Assembly (NCBI RefSeq): GCF_025515205.1
Contig: NZ_JAOPFX010000001.1
Span: 1,736,001 to 1,800,000 of the forward strand
Direction: 5' to 3'
Origin: Microbacterium fluvii
GTDB lineage: Bacteria; Actinomycetota; Actinomycetes; Actinomycetales; Microbacteriaceae
Length of the DNA: 64,000 nucleotides
Every line of letters starts with the position of its first letter. The stretch's first letter is position 1. Under the pieces are notes generated by a model. The model was given only the letters and a program-made list of their open reading frames with translations, did not search any database and was not told the origin of the DNA. Shown piece after piece: positions 30,295 through 38,594 of this stretch. The position numbers and the translations under genes were made by a program.

Positions 30295-31455
30295 ATGACC
30301 GTGCCCTTCGCACCCTCCGCCCGATCCTCGGTGGGCCTGGAGTGGGAGCTCATGCTCGCCGACGCCGAGACGGGCGACCTCGTGGCTCGAGGGCCCGAGA
30401 TCCTCGAGGGGCTCGAAGAGGCTTCCGCGCTCGAGCGGTACACCGTGACCGGAGAGCTGCTGACCAACACGGTGGAGGTCACCAGCGGCGTCGGCGACAC
30501 GGTCGCCGCCGCCGTCGACGACATCGCCGACGCGATCGAGGCGGTGCGCACCGTGTCGGACCCCGCCGGCATCGCCCTGCTGTGCGCAGGGAGCCACCCG
30601 TTCGCCCAGTGGTTCGACCAGAGCGTGACCGACAAGACCCGCTACCACAAGCTCATCGAGCGCACGCAGTGGTGGGGGCGCAACATGATGATCTGGGGCA
30701 TCCACGTGCACGTCGGGGTCGACGATGTCGACAAGGTGCTGCCGATCGTGAACGCGCTGGCCACGTATCTGCCGCATCTGCAGGCGCTGTCTGCCTCGAG
30801 CCCGTTCTGGGCGGGCGAGCGCACCGGCTACGCCTCCAATCGCGCCCTGGTGTTCCAGCAGCTGCCGACCGCGGGGCTCCCTTGGCCGCTCGAGACCTGG
30901 GCGGAATACGAGTCGTACCTCGACGACATGGTGCGCACGGGGGTCATGGAGGATGCCACCGAGGTGCGCTGGGACATCCGGCCCGCTCCGCGCTGGGGCA
31001 CCATCGAGGTGCGCGCGTGCGACGGCATGTCGACGCTGCCCGAGCTCGCCGCCGTCGCGGCGCTCGTGCAGACGCTCGTCGAAGACTTCTCCCGCCGGCT
31101 CGACGAGGGCGAGACCCTGCCGCGCCTGCAGCCCTGGTATGTGCGCGAGAACAAGTGGCGCGCGGCCCGTTACGGCCTCGACGCGCGCGTCATCGTGGAT
31201 GCCGAGGGCACGCAGCGCCCCGTCGTCGAGCACCTGCGCGAGACGATGGAGCGCATCGGCGACATCGCCGTGGAGCTCAAGTGCGCCAAGGAGTTCGCCG
31301 GCGTCTCGGCCATCCTCGATCAGGGCGCCAGCTACGCCCGTCAGCTCATGGTCGCCGATGCCGCCGAGGGCGACCTGCGCGAAGTCGTGCAGCACCTGAT
31401 CCGCGAGTTCCGCGCCGGTCCCACCCTGCGCGAGCACCTGGCTCAGCTGCGCTGA
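30295..31455 (+). CDS. Glutamate-cysteine ligase family protein (YbdK type)
   Basis: 386 residues, carboxylate-amine ligase of the GCS2 family. Motifs: [13 protein letters not shown] near the N-terminus, [55 protein letters not shown]. Family members show weak glutamate-cysteine ligase activity; in mycothiol-using actinobacteria glutathione is unusual, so the true amine substrate is uncertain. ATG at 30295 was preferred over a GTG six bases upstream because it fits the -10 spacing. Confidence 0.88.
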   Translation: MTVPFAPSARSSVGLEWELMLADAETGDLVARGPEILEGLEEASALERYTVTGELLTNTVEVTSGVGDTVAAAVDDIADAIEAVRTVSDPAGIALLCAGSHPFAQWFDQSVTDKTRYHKLIERTQWWGRNMMIWGIHVHVGVDDVDKVLPIVNALATYLPHLQALSASSPFWAGERTGYASNRALVFQQLPTAGLPWPLETWAEYESYLDDMVRTGVMEDATEVRWDIRPAPRWGTIEVRACDGMSTLPELAAVAALVQTLVEDFSRRLDEGETLPRLQPWYVRENKWRAARYGLDARVIVDAEGTQRPVVEHLRETMERIGDIAVELKCAKEFAGVSAILDQGASYARQLMVADAAEGDLREVVQHLIREFRAGPTLREHLAQLR

Positions 31456-31481
31456 GCGGCAGCATCCGCCGTCTTCTCGTG

Positions 31482-31591
31482 CGCGAGATCGGGAGACCTC
31501 GCCTCTCCCGGCCCGCGAGATCAGGAGATCTCGCCTGGACAGGACGATCGGATGCTGAACGACCTGTCCCGGCCGGATCACCTGATCTCGC
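31482..31591. repeat. Dispersed palindromic repeat, copy 1
   Basis: Bases 31517-31590 match 46593-46665 over about 74 bases with few differences and one gap. The unit has dyad symmetry: a left arm around GATCAGGAGATCTCGCC, then GGACAGG; after a central loop CCTGTCC and a right arm CACCTGATCTC. A degenerate extra left end (GCGAGATCGGGAGACCTCGCC) lies just before, at 31482-31502. It fills the spacer between two converging genes. Confidence 0.8.
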
Positions 31592-31611
31592 ACAGGCCCC
31601 GGAAGCCGGCC

Positions 31612-32415
31612 TCAGCGGCGGCGCAGCTCCCACAGAGCGACGGCGCTGGCGGCGGCGACGTTGAGGGAGTCGACCCCACCTGCCATCGGGATCGTCACGA
31701 CCGTGTCGGCCTCGGCGAGCGCGCGGCGCGAGAGCCCATCGCCCTCGGCGCCGAGCATGAGGGCGACGCGCTCGTGGCCCGCGGCGGCGAAGTCGTCGAG
31801 GGCGACGGCGCCGTCGGCCAGGGCGAGCGCCGCCAGGTGCAGTCCCGCCTCCCGCAGCATCGGGCCGGCCTCGGTCCACTCGGGCAGCCGGGTCCACGGC
31901 ACCTGGAAGACCGTGCCCATCGACACCCGCACGCTGCGCCGGTACAGCGGATCGGCGCACCGCGGCGCCACCAGCACCGCGTCGGCGCCGAGCCCGGCGG
32001 CGGCGCGAAAGATCGCGCCGACGTTGGTGTGGTCGACGATGTCTTCGAGCACGACGACCAGACGCGCCCCGGCGACGACCTCGGCGACCGGGCGCATCGC
32101 CGGGCGGTGCATGGCGGCGAGGGCACCGCGGTGCACGGCGTAGCCGGTGAGCCGCTCGGCGACCTCGGCCGTCACGACGAGAACCGGCACATCGCGCCCG
32201 GCGAGGAGCTGCTCGAGGTCGCCCAGCCACTTCTCCTGCACGAGCACCGAGCGCGGCGCATGCCCCGCGGCGAGCGCCCGCGCGATGACCTTCGCCGATT
32301 CGGCGATGTAGAGGCCGCCGGCCGGCTCCTGCACGCGGCGCAGGGCCACATCGGTCAGGTCGCGGTAGTCGGCCAGGCGCGCGTCGGCGGCATCGTCAAC
32401 TCGTTCGATCCGCAC
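31612..32415 (-). CDS. TrmH/SpoU family RNA 2'-O-methyltransferase
   Basis: 267 residues. N-terminal substrate-binding domain (about 1-105) with GLYIAESAKVIARAL, then the SPOUT domain with motif 1 DIVDHTNVGAIFRAAAGLGAD, motif 2 LMLGAEGDGLSRRAL and motif 3 IPMAGGVDSLNVAAASAVALWEL. It could act on 23S rRNA or tRNA; the target is not readable. GTG start at 32415. Confidence 0.9.
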   Translation of the reverse strand: MRIERVDDAADARLADYRDLTDVALRRVQEPAGGLYIAESAKVIARALAAGHAPRSVLVQEKWLGDLEQLLAGRDVPVLVVTAEVAERLTGYAVHRGALAAMHRPAMRPVAEVVAGARLVVVLEDIVDHTNVGAIFRAAAGLGADAVLVAPRCADPLYRRSVRVSMGTVFQVPWTRLPEWTEAGPMLREAGLHLAALALADGAVALDDFAAAGHERVALMLGAEGDGLSRRALAEADTVVTIPMAGGVDSLNVAAASAVALWELRRR

Positions 32416-32483
32416 CCGTCCACTCTCGCACGCCGTAACACGCCCGAAAACCGCGGAGCCTAGACTCGCGGCGAGGGGATGAC

Positions 32484-33332
32484 GTGACCACCACCGCAGC
32501 TTTCGACACCGCGACGACGGATGCCGTCGCCGCCGCCGTCGACGCGCTTGCAGGGCGCCGCATCGCCGTGCTCACCGGCGCCGGCGTGTCGACCGACTCC
32601 GGCATCCCCGACTATCGCGGCAAGGGAGCGCCGGTGCGCACGCCCATGACGGTGGACCAGTTCCTCGGCAGCGACGCGGCCCGCCGCCGCTACTGGGTGG
32701 GCAGCCACCTCGGCTGGCAGTCGTTCGCCGCAGCCTCCCCCAACACCGGCCACCGCGCCCTCGCCGACCTCGAGCGCAGAGGCATCGCCTCGGGGATCGT
32801 GACGCAGAACGTCGACGGACTGCACGTGCGCGCCGGAAGCCGACGCGTCGTCGAGCTGCACGGCACCATGCGGCGCGTCTTCTGCACCCACTGCGGCCAG
32901 GTCTTCGACCGCCGCGACCTCGCCAGCCGGGTCGAAGCCGACAACCCGTGGATCACGGTGCCCGAGAACGTTCCGCTCGGCCCGGACGGCGACGTGCTGC
33001 CCGAGAGCACCGAGGGCTTCCGCATCCCCGCCTGCAGCGTCTGCGGAGGCATGCTCAAGCCCGACGTCGTGTTCTTCGGCGAGTTCATCCCGGCCGAGAA
33101 GTTCCGCGAGGCCGAGCAGGTCGTGCGCACGAGCGATGCGCTGCTGATCGCAGGATCCTCGCTCGTGGTCAACTCCGGCATCCGACTGCTCGAGCGCGCC
33201 CGGCGGCGCCGGCTGCCCGTCGTCATCGTCAACCGCGGCGCGACGCGGGCGGATGCTCGGGCCACCGTCAAGATCGACGCCGGCACGAGCGAGGTGCTCG
33301 CCGCCCTCGCCTCGGCGCTGCCGGAGCTGTGA
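32484..33332 (+). CDS. Sir2-family NAD-dependent protein deacylase
   Basis: 282 residues. Cytoplasmic lysine deacylase using NAD. Motifs: VLTGAGVSTDSGIPDYRG (NAD pocket), TQNVDGLH, catalytic His in VELHGTM, zinc cysteines in CTHCG and CSVCGG, KPDVVFFGE, and AGSSLVVNSG. The long insert between the two zinc pairs is typical of class II sirtuins. GTG at 32484 follows GAGGGG and a -10-like TAGACT at 32461-32466. Confidence 0.93.
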   Translation: MTTTAAFDTATTDAVAAAVDALAGRRIAVLTGAGVSTDSGIPDYRGKGAPVRTPMTVDQFLGSDAARRRYWVGSHLGWQSFAAASPNTGHRALADLERRGIASGIVTQNVDGLHVRAGSRRVVELHGTMRRVFCTHCGQVFDRRDLASRVEADNPWITVPENVPLGPDGDVLPESTEGFRIPACSVCGGMLKPDVVFFGEFIPAEKFREAEQVVRTSDALLIAGSSLVVNSGIRLLERARRRRLPVVIVNRGATRADARATVKIDAGTSEVLAALASALPEL

Positions 33333-33339
33333 GCCCGGT

Positions 33340-33345
33340 TACCCT
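33340..33345 (+). promoter_or_regulatory. -10-like TACCCT before the histidine phosphatase gene
   Basis: TACCCT ends six bases before the GTG at 33352, only a few bases after the sirtuin stop. It would give a leaderless transcript independent of the sirtuin gene; GAAGG next to the GTG is too close to serve as a ribosome-binding site. Confidence 0.42.
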
Positions 33346-33351
33346 CGAAGG

Positions 33352-33957
33352 GTGACGATCCTCACCCTCGTGCGCCACGGCGAGACCGACTGGAACAGCC
33401 AGCGCCGCATCCAGGGCTCCACCGACATCCCGCTCAACGACACGGGGCGGGCGCAGGCGCGGGATGCGGCGGCCTCGCTGCGCGAGCTGCTGCCGGCCGA
33501 TGGGCCCATCGCCATCGCGACGAGCGATCTGTCGCGCGCGCGGGAGACGGCCCAGATCATCGCCGAGGGGCTCGGCGTCGACGGGCTGCGACTGTACCCG
33601 CAGCTCCGCGAGCGCGGCTACGGCGAGGCCGAGGGGCTCGACGTCGCCGAGTTCCGCAGCCGATGGGGTGAGTGGCACGATGCCGAGGTCCCCGGGGCCG
33701 AGGCGTGGCCCGACGTGCGGGTGCGGGGCCTCGAGGGCCTGCGCGCAGCCGTGCGCGACGCGCACCTCGACACGGCGCCGGTGGCGGCATCCCTCATCGT
33801 CGTGAGTCACGGCGCACTCATCCGCGAACTCATCCGCCACGCGACCTCGGGCGAGTTCCCGCTGCCGGGCGAGCGGCTGGGCAATGCGTCGCTGCATTCG
33901 CTGCGCTACGAGCGCGACCGCATCACGCTGCTCTCGTACGACCCCGTCAGCGCGTAG
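33352..33957 (+). CDS. Histidine phosphatase / phosphoglycerate-mutase family
   Basis: 201 residues. Phospho-acceptor His in LVRHGETDWN, then GSTDIPLNDTGRAQA, SDLSRARETAQIIA, and the second His in VSHGALIREL. Such proteins in actinobacteria act on small phosphate esters such as glucosyl-3-phosphoglycerate or alpha-ribazole phosphate; the substrate here is not readable. Its end overlaps the converging citE-like gene by 11 bases. Confidence 0.9.
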   Translation: MTILTLVRHGETDWNSQRRIQGSTDIPLNDTGRAQARDAAASLRELLPADGPIAIATSDLSRARETAQIIAEGLGVDGLRLYPQLRERGYGEAEGLDVAEFRSRWGEWHDAEVPGAEAWPDVRVRGLEGLRAAVRDAHLDTAPVAASLIVVSHGALIRELIRHATSGEFPLPGERLGNASLHSLRYERDRITLLSYDPVSA

Positions 33958-34771
33958 CCCTGGCGACCGTCTCGCGAGCGTGACGGAGCACGGGCTCGTC
34001 GATCATGCGCCCGTCGTGCACGAACACCCCGTCGGCGTGCGCAGCGGCCGCCGCCAGCAGCGCTTCGGCGGCACGCACCTGCGCCGCCCCCGGCCGGTAG
34101 GCGCCGCGGATCACCTCGACCTGCCCCGGATGGATGCAGGCGGTCGCCGCGAAGCCGGAGGCCGCGGCGTCGCGCGCCTCCTGTCGCAGGCCCCTGAGAT
34201 CATCGATGTCGAGGTGCACGGCGTCGATCGCGGCCTTGCCTTCTGCCCCCGCCGCCAGCAGCACGCGGGCGCGCGCGTGCCGCGCCACGTCGCGATAGCG
34301 GCCAGAAGGCCGGCGGCTCGACGTGCCGCCGAGGCTCGCGACGAGGTCTTCTGCACCCCACATCAGCGCCACGACGTTGTGCTGCTCGGCGATGCGCTCG
34401 GCGTGCACGACGCCGCGCGCCGTCTCGAGCAGCGCGACCACCGCGAAGCGCGGGTCGAGCCGTGAGATGCGCTTGGGCGATTCGGCCTTGGCGAGCATGA
34501 TCGTGCGGTAGTCGGTCTGCGACAGCGTCGCGAGGTCGGAGACGAACTCGGCGGAGCCCAGCGGATTGACCCGAACGATCACGCGGTCGGGGTCGAGGTG
34601 GCTGTCGATGAGCGCGCCGCGGGCGGCGGCCTTGGCCTCGCCCGCGACGGCGTCTTCGAGGTCGAGGATCACGGCATCCGCGCGGTCGAGGGCCTTCTCG
34701 AACCGCTCGGGCCTGTCGGCGGGGCAGAACAGCAGGGCGGGCCCGAGAGAGAAGGTCGGCGTCGACGTCAT
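33947..34771 (-). CDS. citE: CitE-like HpcH/HpaI-fold beta-hydroxyacyl-CoA lyase
   Basis: 274 residues, TIM barrel. Motifs: LLFCPADRPERFEKALDRADAVILDLEDAVAGEAK, IVRVNPLGS, MLAKAES, VALLETARGVV, and GAEDLV. Free-standing CitE without CitD/CitF is not a citrate lyase subunit. The M. tuberculosis relative next to bkdABC acts as a beta-hydroxyacyl-CoA lyase in leucine and itaconate breakdown (recalled from the literature), which suits the neighbours here: MaoC, acyl-CoA dehydrogenase and carboxylase. It has its own predicted leaderless promoter overlapping the MaoC stop. Confidence 0.88.
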   Translation of the reverse strand: MTSTPTFSLGPALLFCPADRPERFEKALDRADAVILDLEDAVAGEAKAAARGALIDSHLDPDRVIVRVNPLGSAEFVSDLATLSQTDYRTIMLAKAESPKRISRLDPRFAVVALLETARGVVHAERIAEQHNVVALMWGAEDLVASLGGTSSRRPSGRYRDVARHARARVLLAAGAEGKAAIDAVHLDIDDLRGLRQEARDAAASGFAATACIHPGQVEVIRGAYRPGAAQVRAAEALLAAAAAHADGVFVHDGRMIDEPVLRHARETVARATR

Positions 34772-34777
34772 GCCTTC

Positions 34778-34783
34778 ACGCTA
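34778..34783 (-). promoter_or_regulatory. -10-like TAGCGT, internal leaderless promoter for citE
   Basis: TAGCGT on the minus strand ends six bases before the citE ATG at 34771, and its first three bases are the stop codon of the MaoC gene. It could let CitE be made independently of the upstream operon. Confidence 0.45.
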
Positions 34784-35284
34784 CCCGCGTGCACCGGGGA
34801 CGTCGGATGCCGGCCGGCACCGCACCAGCACGGTGCGGGTCGCGACGGCGACGATCTCGCCGTGCTGATTGCGGCCGGTGTGGGTGAGGGTGACGATCCC
34901 CTCGCCGGGGCGGGAGGCCGACGGGCGCGCGGCGACGACCTCGGTGTCGGTCGACAGGGTGTCATCCGGAAACAGCGGCGCCGGGAACGAGATGTCGCCG
35001 AAGCCGAGCTGGGCCACGAGCGTGCCCTGCGTGAGCTGGGCGACCGACATGCCGACCATCGTCGCGAGGGTCCACATCGAGTTGACGAGAGGGCGGCCGA
35101 ACGGCTGGGTCTGGGCGTACGCCACGTCGACGTGCAGCGCCTGCGGGTTCATCGTCAGGGCGCTGAAGAGGGCGTTGTCGGCCTGCGTGATCGTGCGGCC
35201 CGGTCGGTGCGCGAAGCGGGCGCCGACCTCGAACTCCTCGAACCAGAGGCCGCGCTGCTCGATCGGCTCGCCCACGGCGCTCAC
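34781..35284 (-). CDS. MaoC-like (R)-specific enoyl-CoA hydratase
   Basis: 167 residues, hot-dog fold. The MaoC signature region is visible: ALFSALTMNPQALHVDVAYAQ with the catalytic Asp/His replaced by the N...H pattern of this subfamily, then NSMWTLATMVGMSV. The relative in the M. tuberculosis cluster (Rv2499c) is reported as an itaconyl-CoA hydratase (recalled). Here it stands where leucine degradation needs a 3-methylglutaconyl-CoA hydratase. GTG start overlaps the stop of the dehydrogenase (GTGA). Confidence 0.82.
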   Translation of the reverse strand: MSAVGEPIEQRGLWFEEFEVGARFAHRPGRTITQADNALFSALTMNPQALHVDVAYAQTQPFGRPLVNSMWTLATMVGMSVAQLTQGTLVAQLGFGDISFPAPLFPDDTLSTDTEVVAARPSASRPGEGIVTLTHTGRNQHGEIVAVATRTVLVRCRPASDVPGARG

Positions 35285-36432
35285 GCCACCCCGAGTGCGC
35301 GGGCGATGACGAGCAGCTGCACTTCGCTGGTGCCCTCGCCGATCTCGAGGATCTTCGCGTCGCGGAAGTGCCTGGCCACCGGGTACTCGTTCATGAAGCC
35401 GTTGCCGCCGAAGATCTGGGTGGCGTCGCGCGCGTTGTCCATCGCTGCGTCGCTCGCGGTGAGCTTGGCGATGGCCGCCTCGGTCTTGAAGGGCTTGCCC
35501 GCATCGCGCAGGCGCGCCGCGTGATGCCAGGCGAGGCGCGCATTGTGCACGCGCAGCTGCATGCGGGCCAGCACGAACTGCGTGTTCTGCCGCCTCGAGA
35601 GCGCCTCGCCGAAGACGGTGCGCGTGGCGGCGTAGTCGAGCGCTGCCTCCAGACACCCCTCCGCGGCGCCGGTGGCGAGGGCGGCGATCGCGATCCGCCC
35701 CTCGTCGAGCGTGTACAGGAAGTTGGCGAACCCTCGGCCGCGCTCGCCGAGCAGGTTCCCCTCCGGAACGCGCACGTCGGCGAAGCTCAGCGGGTGGGTG
35801 TCGGAGGCGTGCCAGCCGACCTTGTCGTAAGCCGGCTCGACGGTGAAGCCGGGCGTGCCGCCCGGCACGATGATCGTCGAGAGCTCCTTGCGCCCGTCGC
35901 GCTCCCCCGTGACGGCGGTGACCGTCACGAACCGCGTGATGGCGGTGCCGGAGTTGGTGATGAACTGCTTGGAGCCGTTGATGACCCACTCGCCGCCGTC
36001 GAGGCGCGCCGTCGTGCGGGTGGCCCCGGCATCCGACCCCGCTTCGGGCTCGGTGAGCCCGAAGCCGGCGAGCGCGCGGCCCGCGAGCAGGTCGGGCAGC
36101 AGCTCCGCCCGCTGCGCGTCGGTGCCGAACCGGTGGATCGGCATGGCGCCCAGGCCCACGGCCGCCTCCAGGGTGATCGCGAGCGACTGGTCGACGCGGG
36201 CGATGCCCTCGATCGCGAGGCCCAGCGCGAACAGGTCGCCGCCCTGGCCGCCGACCTCTTCGGGGAAGGGCAGACCGAACAGGCCGAGTTCGCCCATCTG
36301 CGCGACGACGTCGAGCGGCAGCGTCTTGGTGCGGTCGGCCTCGTACGCCACCGGCGCGACGACGGTGTCGGCGAACTCGCGCACCATCGCGGAGAGCTCG
36401 CGCTCCTCGTCGGTCAGGTCGTAGCTGATCAT
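35281..36432 (-). CDS. Acyl-CoA dehydrogenase (isovaleryl/short-branched type by context)
   Basis: 383 residues, complete FAD-dependent acyl-CoA dehydrogenase: [83 protein letters not shown]. The Glu in EGTSE is at the catalytic-base position of short/medium-chain enzymes; the alternative isovaleryl-type Glu is not clearly present. Substrate is inferred from the operon, between the carboxylase alpha subunit and MaoC. ATG overlaps the carboxylase stop. Confidence 0.92.
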   Translation of the reverse strand: MISYDLTDEERELSAMVREFADTVVAPVAYEADRTKTLPLDVVAQMGELGLFGLPFPEEVGGQGGDLFALGLAIEGIARVDQSLAITLEAAVGLGAMPIHRFGTDAQRAELLPDLLAGRALAGFGLTEPEAGSDAGATRTTARLDGGEWVINGSKQFITNSGTAITRFVTVTAVTGERDGRKELSTIIVPGGTPGFTVEPAYDKVGWHASDTHPLSFADVRVPEGNLLGERGRGFANFLYTLDEGRIAIAALATGAAEGCLEAALDYAATRTVFGEALSRRQNTQFVLARMQLRVHNARLAWHHAARLRDAGKPFKTEAAIAKLTASDAAMDNARDATQIFGGNGFMNEYPVARHFRDAKILEIGEGTSEVQLLVIARALGVA

Positions 36433-38594
36433 GCGGTCTTCCCTTCTGGGGTCTCGGCGACGCGGGCCAGCACCTGGTCGCGTCGCACCTGGTCGCCGGC
36501 GGCGACCAGCAGTGTCACGGTGCCCTCGTGGGGGGCCGTGACGGGGTGCTCCATCTTCATGGCCTCGATCGTGAGGATGCGGTCGCCTGCGGCGACGGAA
36601 GCGCCCGGCTCGACGTGCATCGCGACGACGGCGCCGGGCATCGGCGCGCGCAGATCGGGGTCGGCCGCGCCCTGCGGGCGGTGGGCCTCGGCGAGCCGCC
36701 GCTCCATCGCCGCGCGGCGGTCGATCGGCCGCAGCCGCCACATGCCGCCGTCGGCATGTACCCATACACCTCCCTCCGCGTCGATCGCCGCGGTGGCCCC
36801 TGCATCCCCCCGCAATGTGGCACTTCCGGCCGCTCCCCCCGCCGCCGAGCGACCGGAACTGCCAACTTGCGGAGAGGAAGTAGTGACCGCGGCGGCCGGC
36901 GAGCCGGAGCTTCCGTGCGGGGAGGGAGGCGCGGTGTGCACGCGCCCCGCGTCGTCGAGCAGGGCGATCGGCGCGGGCTCGGCGTCGACGCCGAGCCGCC
37001 AGCCGGGCAGCGCGTGCCACGCTTCACCCGCGCGAGACCCGTGTTCGGCCGCGAAACCACCCGCGGGAGCGAGGGTCTCGCTCACGCAGGCGGGTCTCGC
37101 CGGGGCAGATGCGGGTCTCGACGAGCGGAAGGGCGCGGATGCGGATGCCGCGAGCGTGGCGGCGGCAGCCGCCTCGAGCACGGCGCCGGTCGGCGCGGGG
37201 TCGCTGTAGGGCGGGAGGCGGTCGATGAGGCCCGTGTCGAGGTCGCCCTCCTGAACCGCGGGGTCGGCCAGCAGCATCCGCAGGAAGCCGACGTTGGTGT
37301 CGACGCCCAGCACCACGGTGCCCTCGAGCGCCGCGTCGAGCCGCTCGAGGGCGCCCGCACGATCCGCGTCGTGCGCGACGACCTTCGCGATCATGGGGTC
37401 GTAGTCGGCGGTCACGCTCGAGCCCGTATCGACAGCGCCGTCGGTGCGCACCCTGGGGGCCGCGCGCCAGGCGAGCACCTCGCCGGTCGCGGGGAGGAAC
37501 CCTCGGGCGGGGCTCTCGGCGTAGACCCTCGCCTCGATCGCGTGGCCGGTCAGCACGACGTCGTCCTGCGCGAGGGCGAGCGGGAGGCCCGCCGCGATCC
37601 GCAGCTGCTGCTCGACGAGGTCGATGCCCGTGACGAGCTCGGTCACGGGATGCTCGACCTGCAGCCGCGTGTTCATCTCGATGAAGAAGAAGTCGTCCGG
37701 CCGATCCCCCGCCACGAGGAACTCCACCGTGCCGGCTCCGCGGTAGTCGACGGATGCCGCCGCGGCACAGGCCGCGGCTCCGAGCCGCGCACGGGTCGCC
37801 GCGTCGACCACCGGCGACGGCGCCTCCTCGATCACCTTCTGGTGGCGCCGCTGCAGCGTGCACTCGCGCTCGCCGACGTGGATCACGGCGCCGTGCGCAT
37901 CGGCGAGCACCTGCACCTCGATGTGCCGCGGGCGCTCGATCAGGCGCTCCAGCAGCAGCGTGTCGTCCCCGAACGCGGCCGCGGCGACGCGCCGCGCGGT
38001 GGCGAGCGCTTCCGGCAGCTCGGCCGCGTCGCGCACGATCTGCATGCCCTTGCCCCCGCCGCCCGCGGAGGGCTTGACCAGCAGGGGGAGCCCCGCGGTC
38101 TCGGCGGCGACGGCGATCTCGGCATCCGTCATGCCGACCGCGCTGAACCCCGGCACCGTCGGCACGTCGTGCGCGGCGACGTGCGCCTTGGCACGGATCT
38201 TGTCGCCCATGACTTCGAGGGCCCGCTCCTCCGGCCCGACGAAGACGATGCCGCGCGCAGCACACGCCCTGGCGAACGCCGCGCTCTCGGAGAGGAAGCC
38301 GTAGCCGGGGTGCACGGCCTGCGCCCCCGTGTCTTCGGCCGCCGCCAGCACCGCGTCGATCGACAGGTACGACTCGGCGGCCGCGGCCGGCCCGATGCGC
38401 ACCGCGACGTCGGCCTCGCGCGCGTGCGGCGCATCGGCGTCGGCGTCGCTGTAGACGGCGACCGAGCGGATGCCGAGGCGACGGAGCGTGCGGATGACGC
38501 GGCGCGCGATCTCGCCGCGGTTGGCGACCAGAACGGTGTCGAAGAGCGGTTGGTGAGCCTGCCCCGGTTGGTGAGCCTGTCGAACCACGGCCAT
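36429..38594 (-). CDS. accA1: Biotin-dependent acyl-CoA carboxylase alpha subunit (methylcrotonyl-CoA type by context)
   Basis: 721 residues: biotin carboxylase domain (about 17-460; [47 protein letters not shown]), a long linker, and a C-terminal biotin carrier with EAMKMEH (biotinyl Lys680). Two features look repeat-derived. The first 16 residues contain [11 protein letters not shown], coming from an 18-bp tandem repeat, before the normal N-terminus. The linker (about residues 486-605) is encoded by a GGGTCTCG cluster and a 28-bp-arm palindrome. Start is ATG at 38594, or GTG three bases upstream; both overlap the beta-subunit stop. Confidence 0.93.
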   Translation of the reverse strand: MAVVRQAHQPGQAHQPLFDTVLVANRGEIARRVIRTLRRLGIRSVAVYSDADADAPHAREADVAVRIGPAAAAESYLSIDAVLAAAEDTGAQAVHPGYGFLSESAAFARACAARGIVFVGPEERALEVMGDKIRAKAHVAAHDVPTVPGFSAVGMTDAEIAVAAETAGLPLLVKPSAGGGGKGMQIVRDAAELPEALATARRVAAAAFGDDTLLLERLIERPRHIEVQVLADAHGAVIHVGERECTLQRRHQKVIEEAPSPVVDAATRARLGAAACAAAASVDYRGAGTVEFLVAGDRPDDFFFIEMNTRLQVEHPVTELVTGIDLVEQQLRIAAGLPLALAQDDVVLTGHAIEARVYAESPARGFLPATGEVLAWRAAPRVRTDGAVDTGSSVTADYDPMIAKVVAHDADRAGALERLDAALEGTVVLGVDTNVGFLRMLLADPAVQEGDLDTGLIDRLPPYSDPAPTGAVLEAAAAATLAASASAPFRSSRPASAPARPACVSETLAPAGGFAAEHGSRAGEAWHALPGWRLGVDAEPAPIALLDDAGRVHTAPPSPHGSSGSPAAAVTTSSPQVGSSGRSAAGGAAGSATLRGDAGATAAIDAEGGVWVHADGGMWRLRPIDRRAAMERRLAEAHRPQGAADPDLRAPMPGAVVAMHVEPGASVAAGDRILTIEAMKMEHPVTAPHEGTVTLLVAAGDQVRRDQVLARVAETPEGKTA
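36808..36874. repeat. Palindromic element inside the carboxylase alpha-subunit linker
   Basis: Two 28-base arms (36808-36835 and 36847-36874) match in 23 of 28 positions as an inverted repeat, with an 11-base C-rich loop. The core reads TGGCA(C/G)TTCCGG(C/T)CGCTC. It is read in frame as Ser/Gly/Ala-rich linker. The structure resembles REP-like intergenic palindromes more than protein-coding sequence. Confidence 0.8.
37033..37120. repeat. GGGTCTCG repeat cluster inside the carboxylase alpha-subunit linker
   Basis: Four copies of an 8-mer lie within 88 bases: CGAGACCC at 37033-37040, then GGGTCTCG at 37073-37080, 37092-37099 and 37113-37120. The first and second form a perfect 9-bp inverted repeat (GCGAGACCC / GGGTCTCGC). 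The last two are parts of GCGGGTCTCG direct repeats about 21 bases apart. Translated in frame as an Ala/Pro/Ser/Arg-rich linker. Confidence 0.78.
38547..38588. repeat. 18-bp tandem repeat at the start of the carboxylase alpha subunit
   Basis: CGGTTGGTGAGCCTG occurs at 38547-38561 and again at 38565-38579, followed by TCGAACCACGG. GGTTGGTGAGCCTGTCGAACC resembles an imperfect palindrome I recall as frequent between genes of Microbacteriaceae. Here it lies directly after the start codon and is translated as [14 protein letters not shown]. Confidence 0.75.

Noticed and set aside
30295..31455. Glutathione synthesis gene
   Set aside because: It is the YbdK type, and no glutathione synthetase is nearby; actinobacteria mostly use mycothiol.
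33947..34771. Citrate lyase beta subunit of a fermentative citrate lyase
   Set aside because: No citC, citD, citF or citG neighbours; the genes around it handle branched-chain acyl-CoAs.
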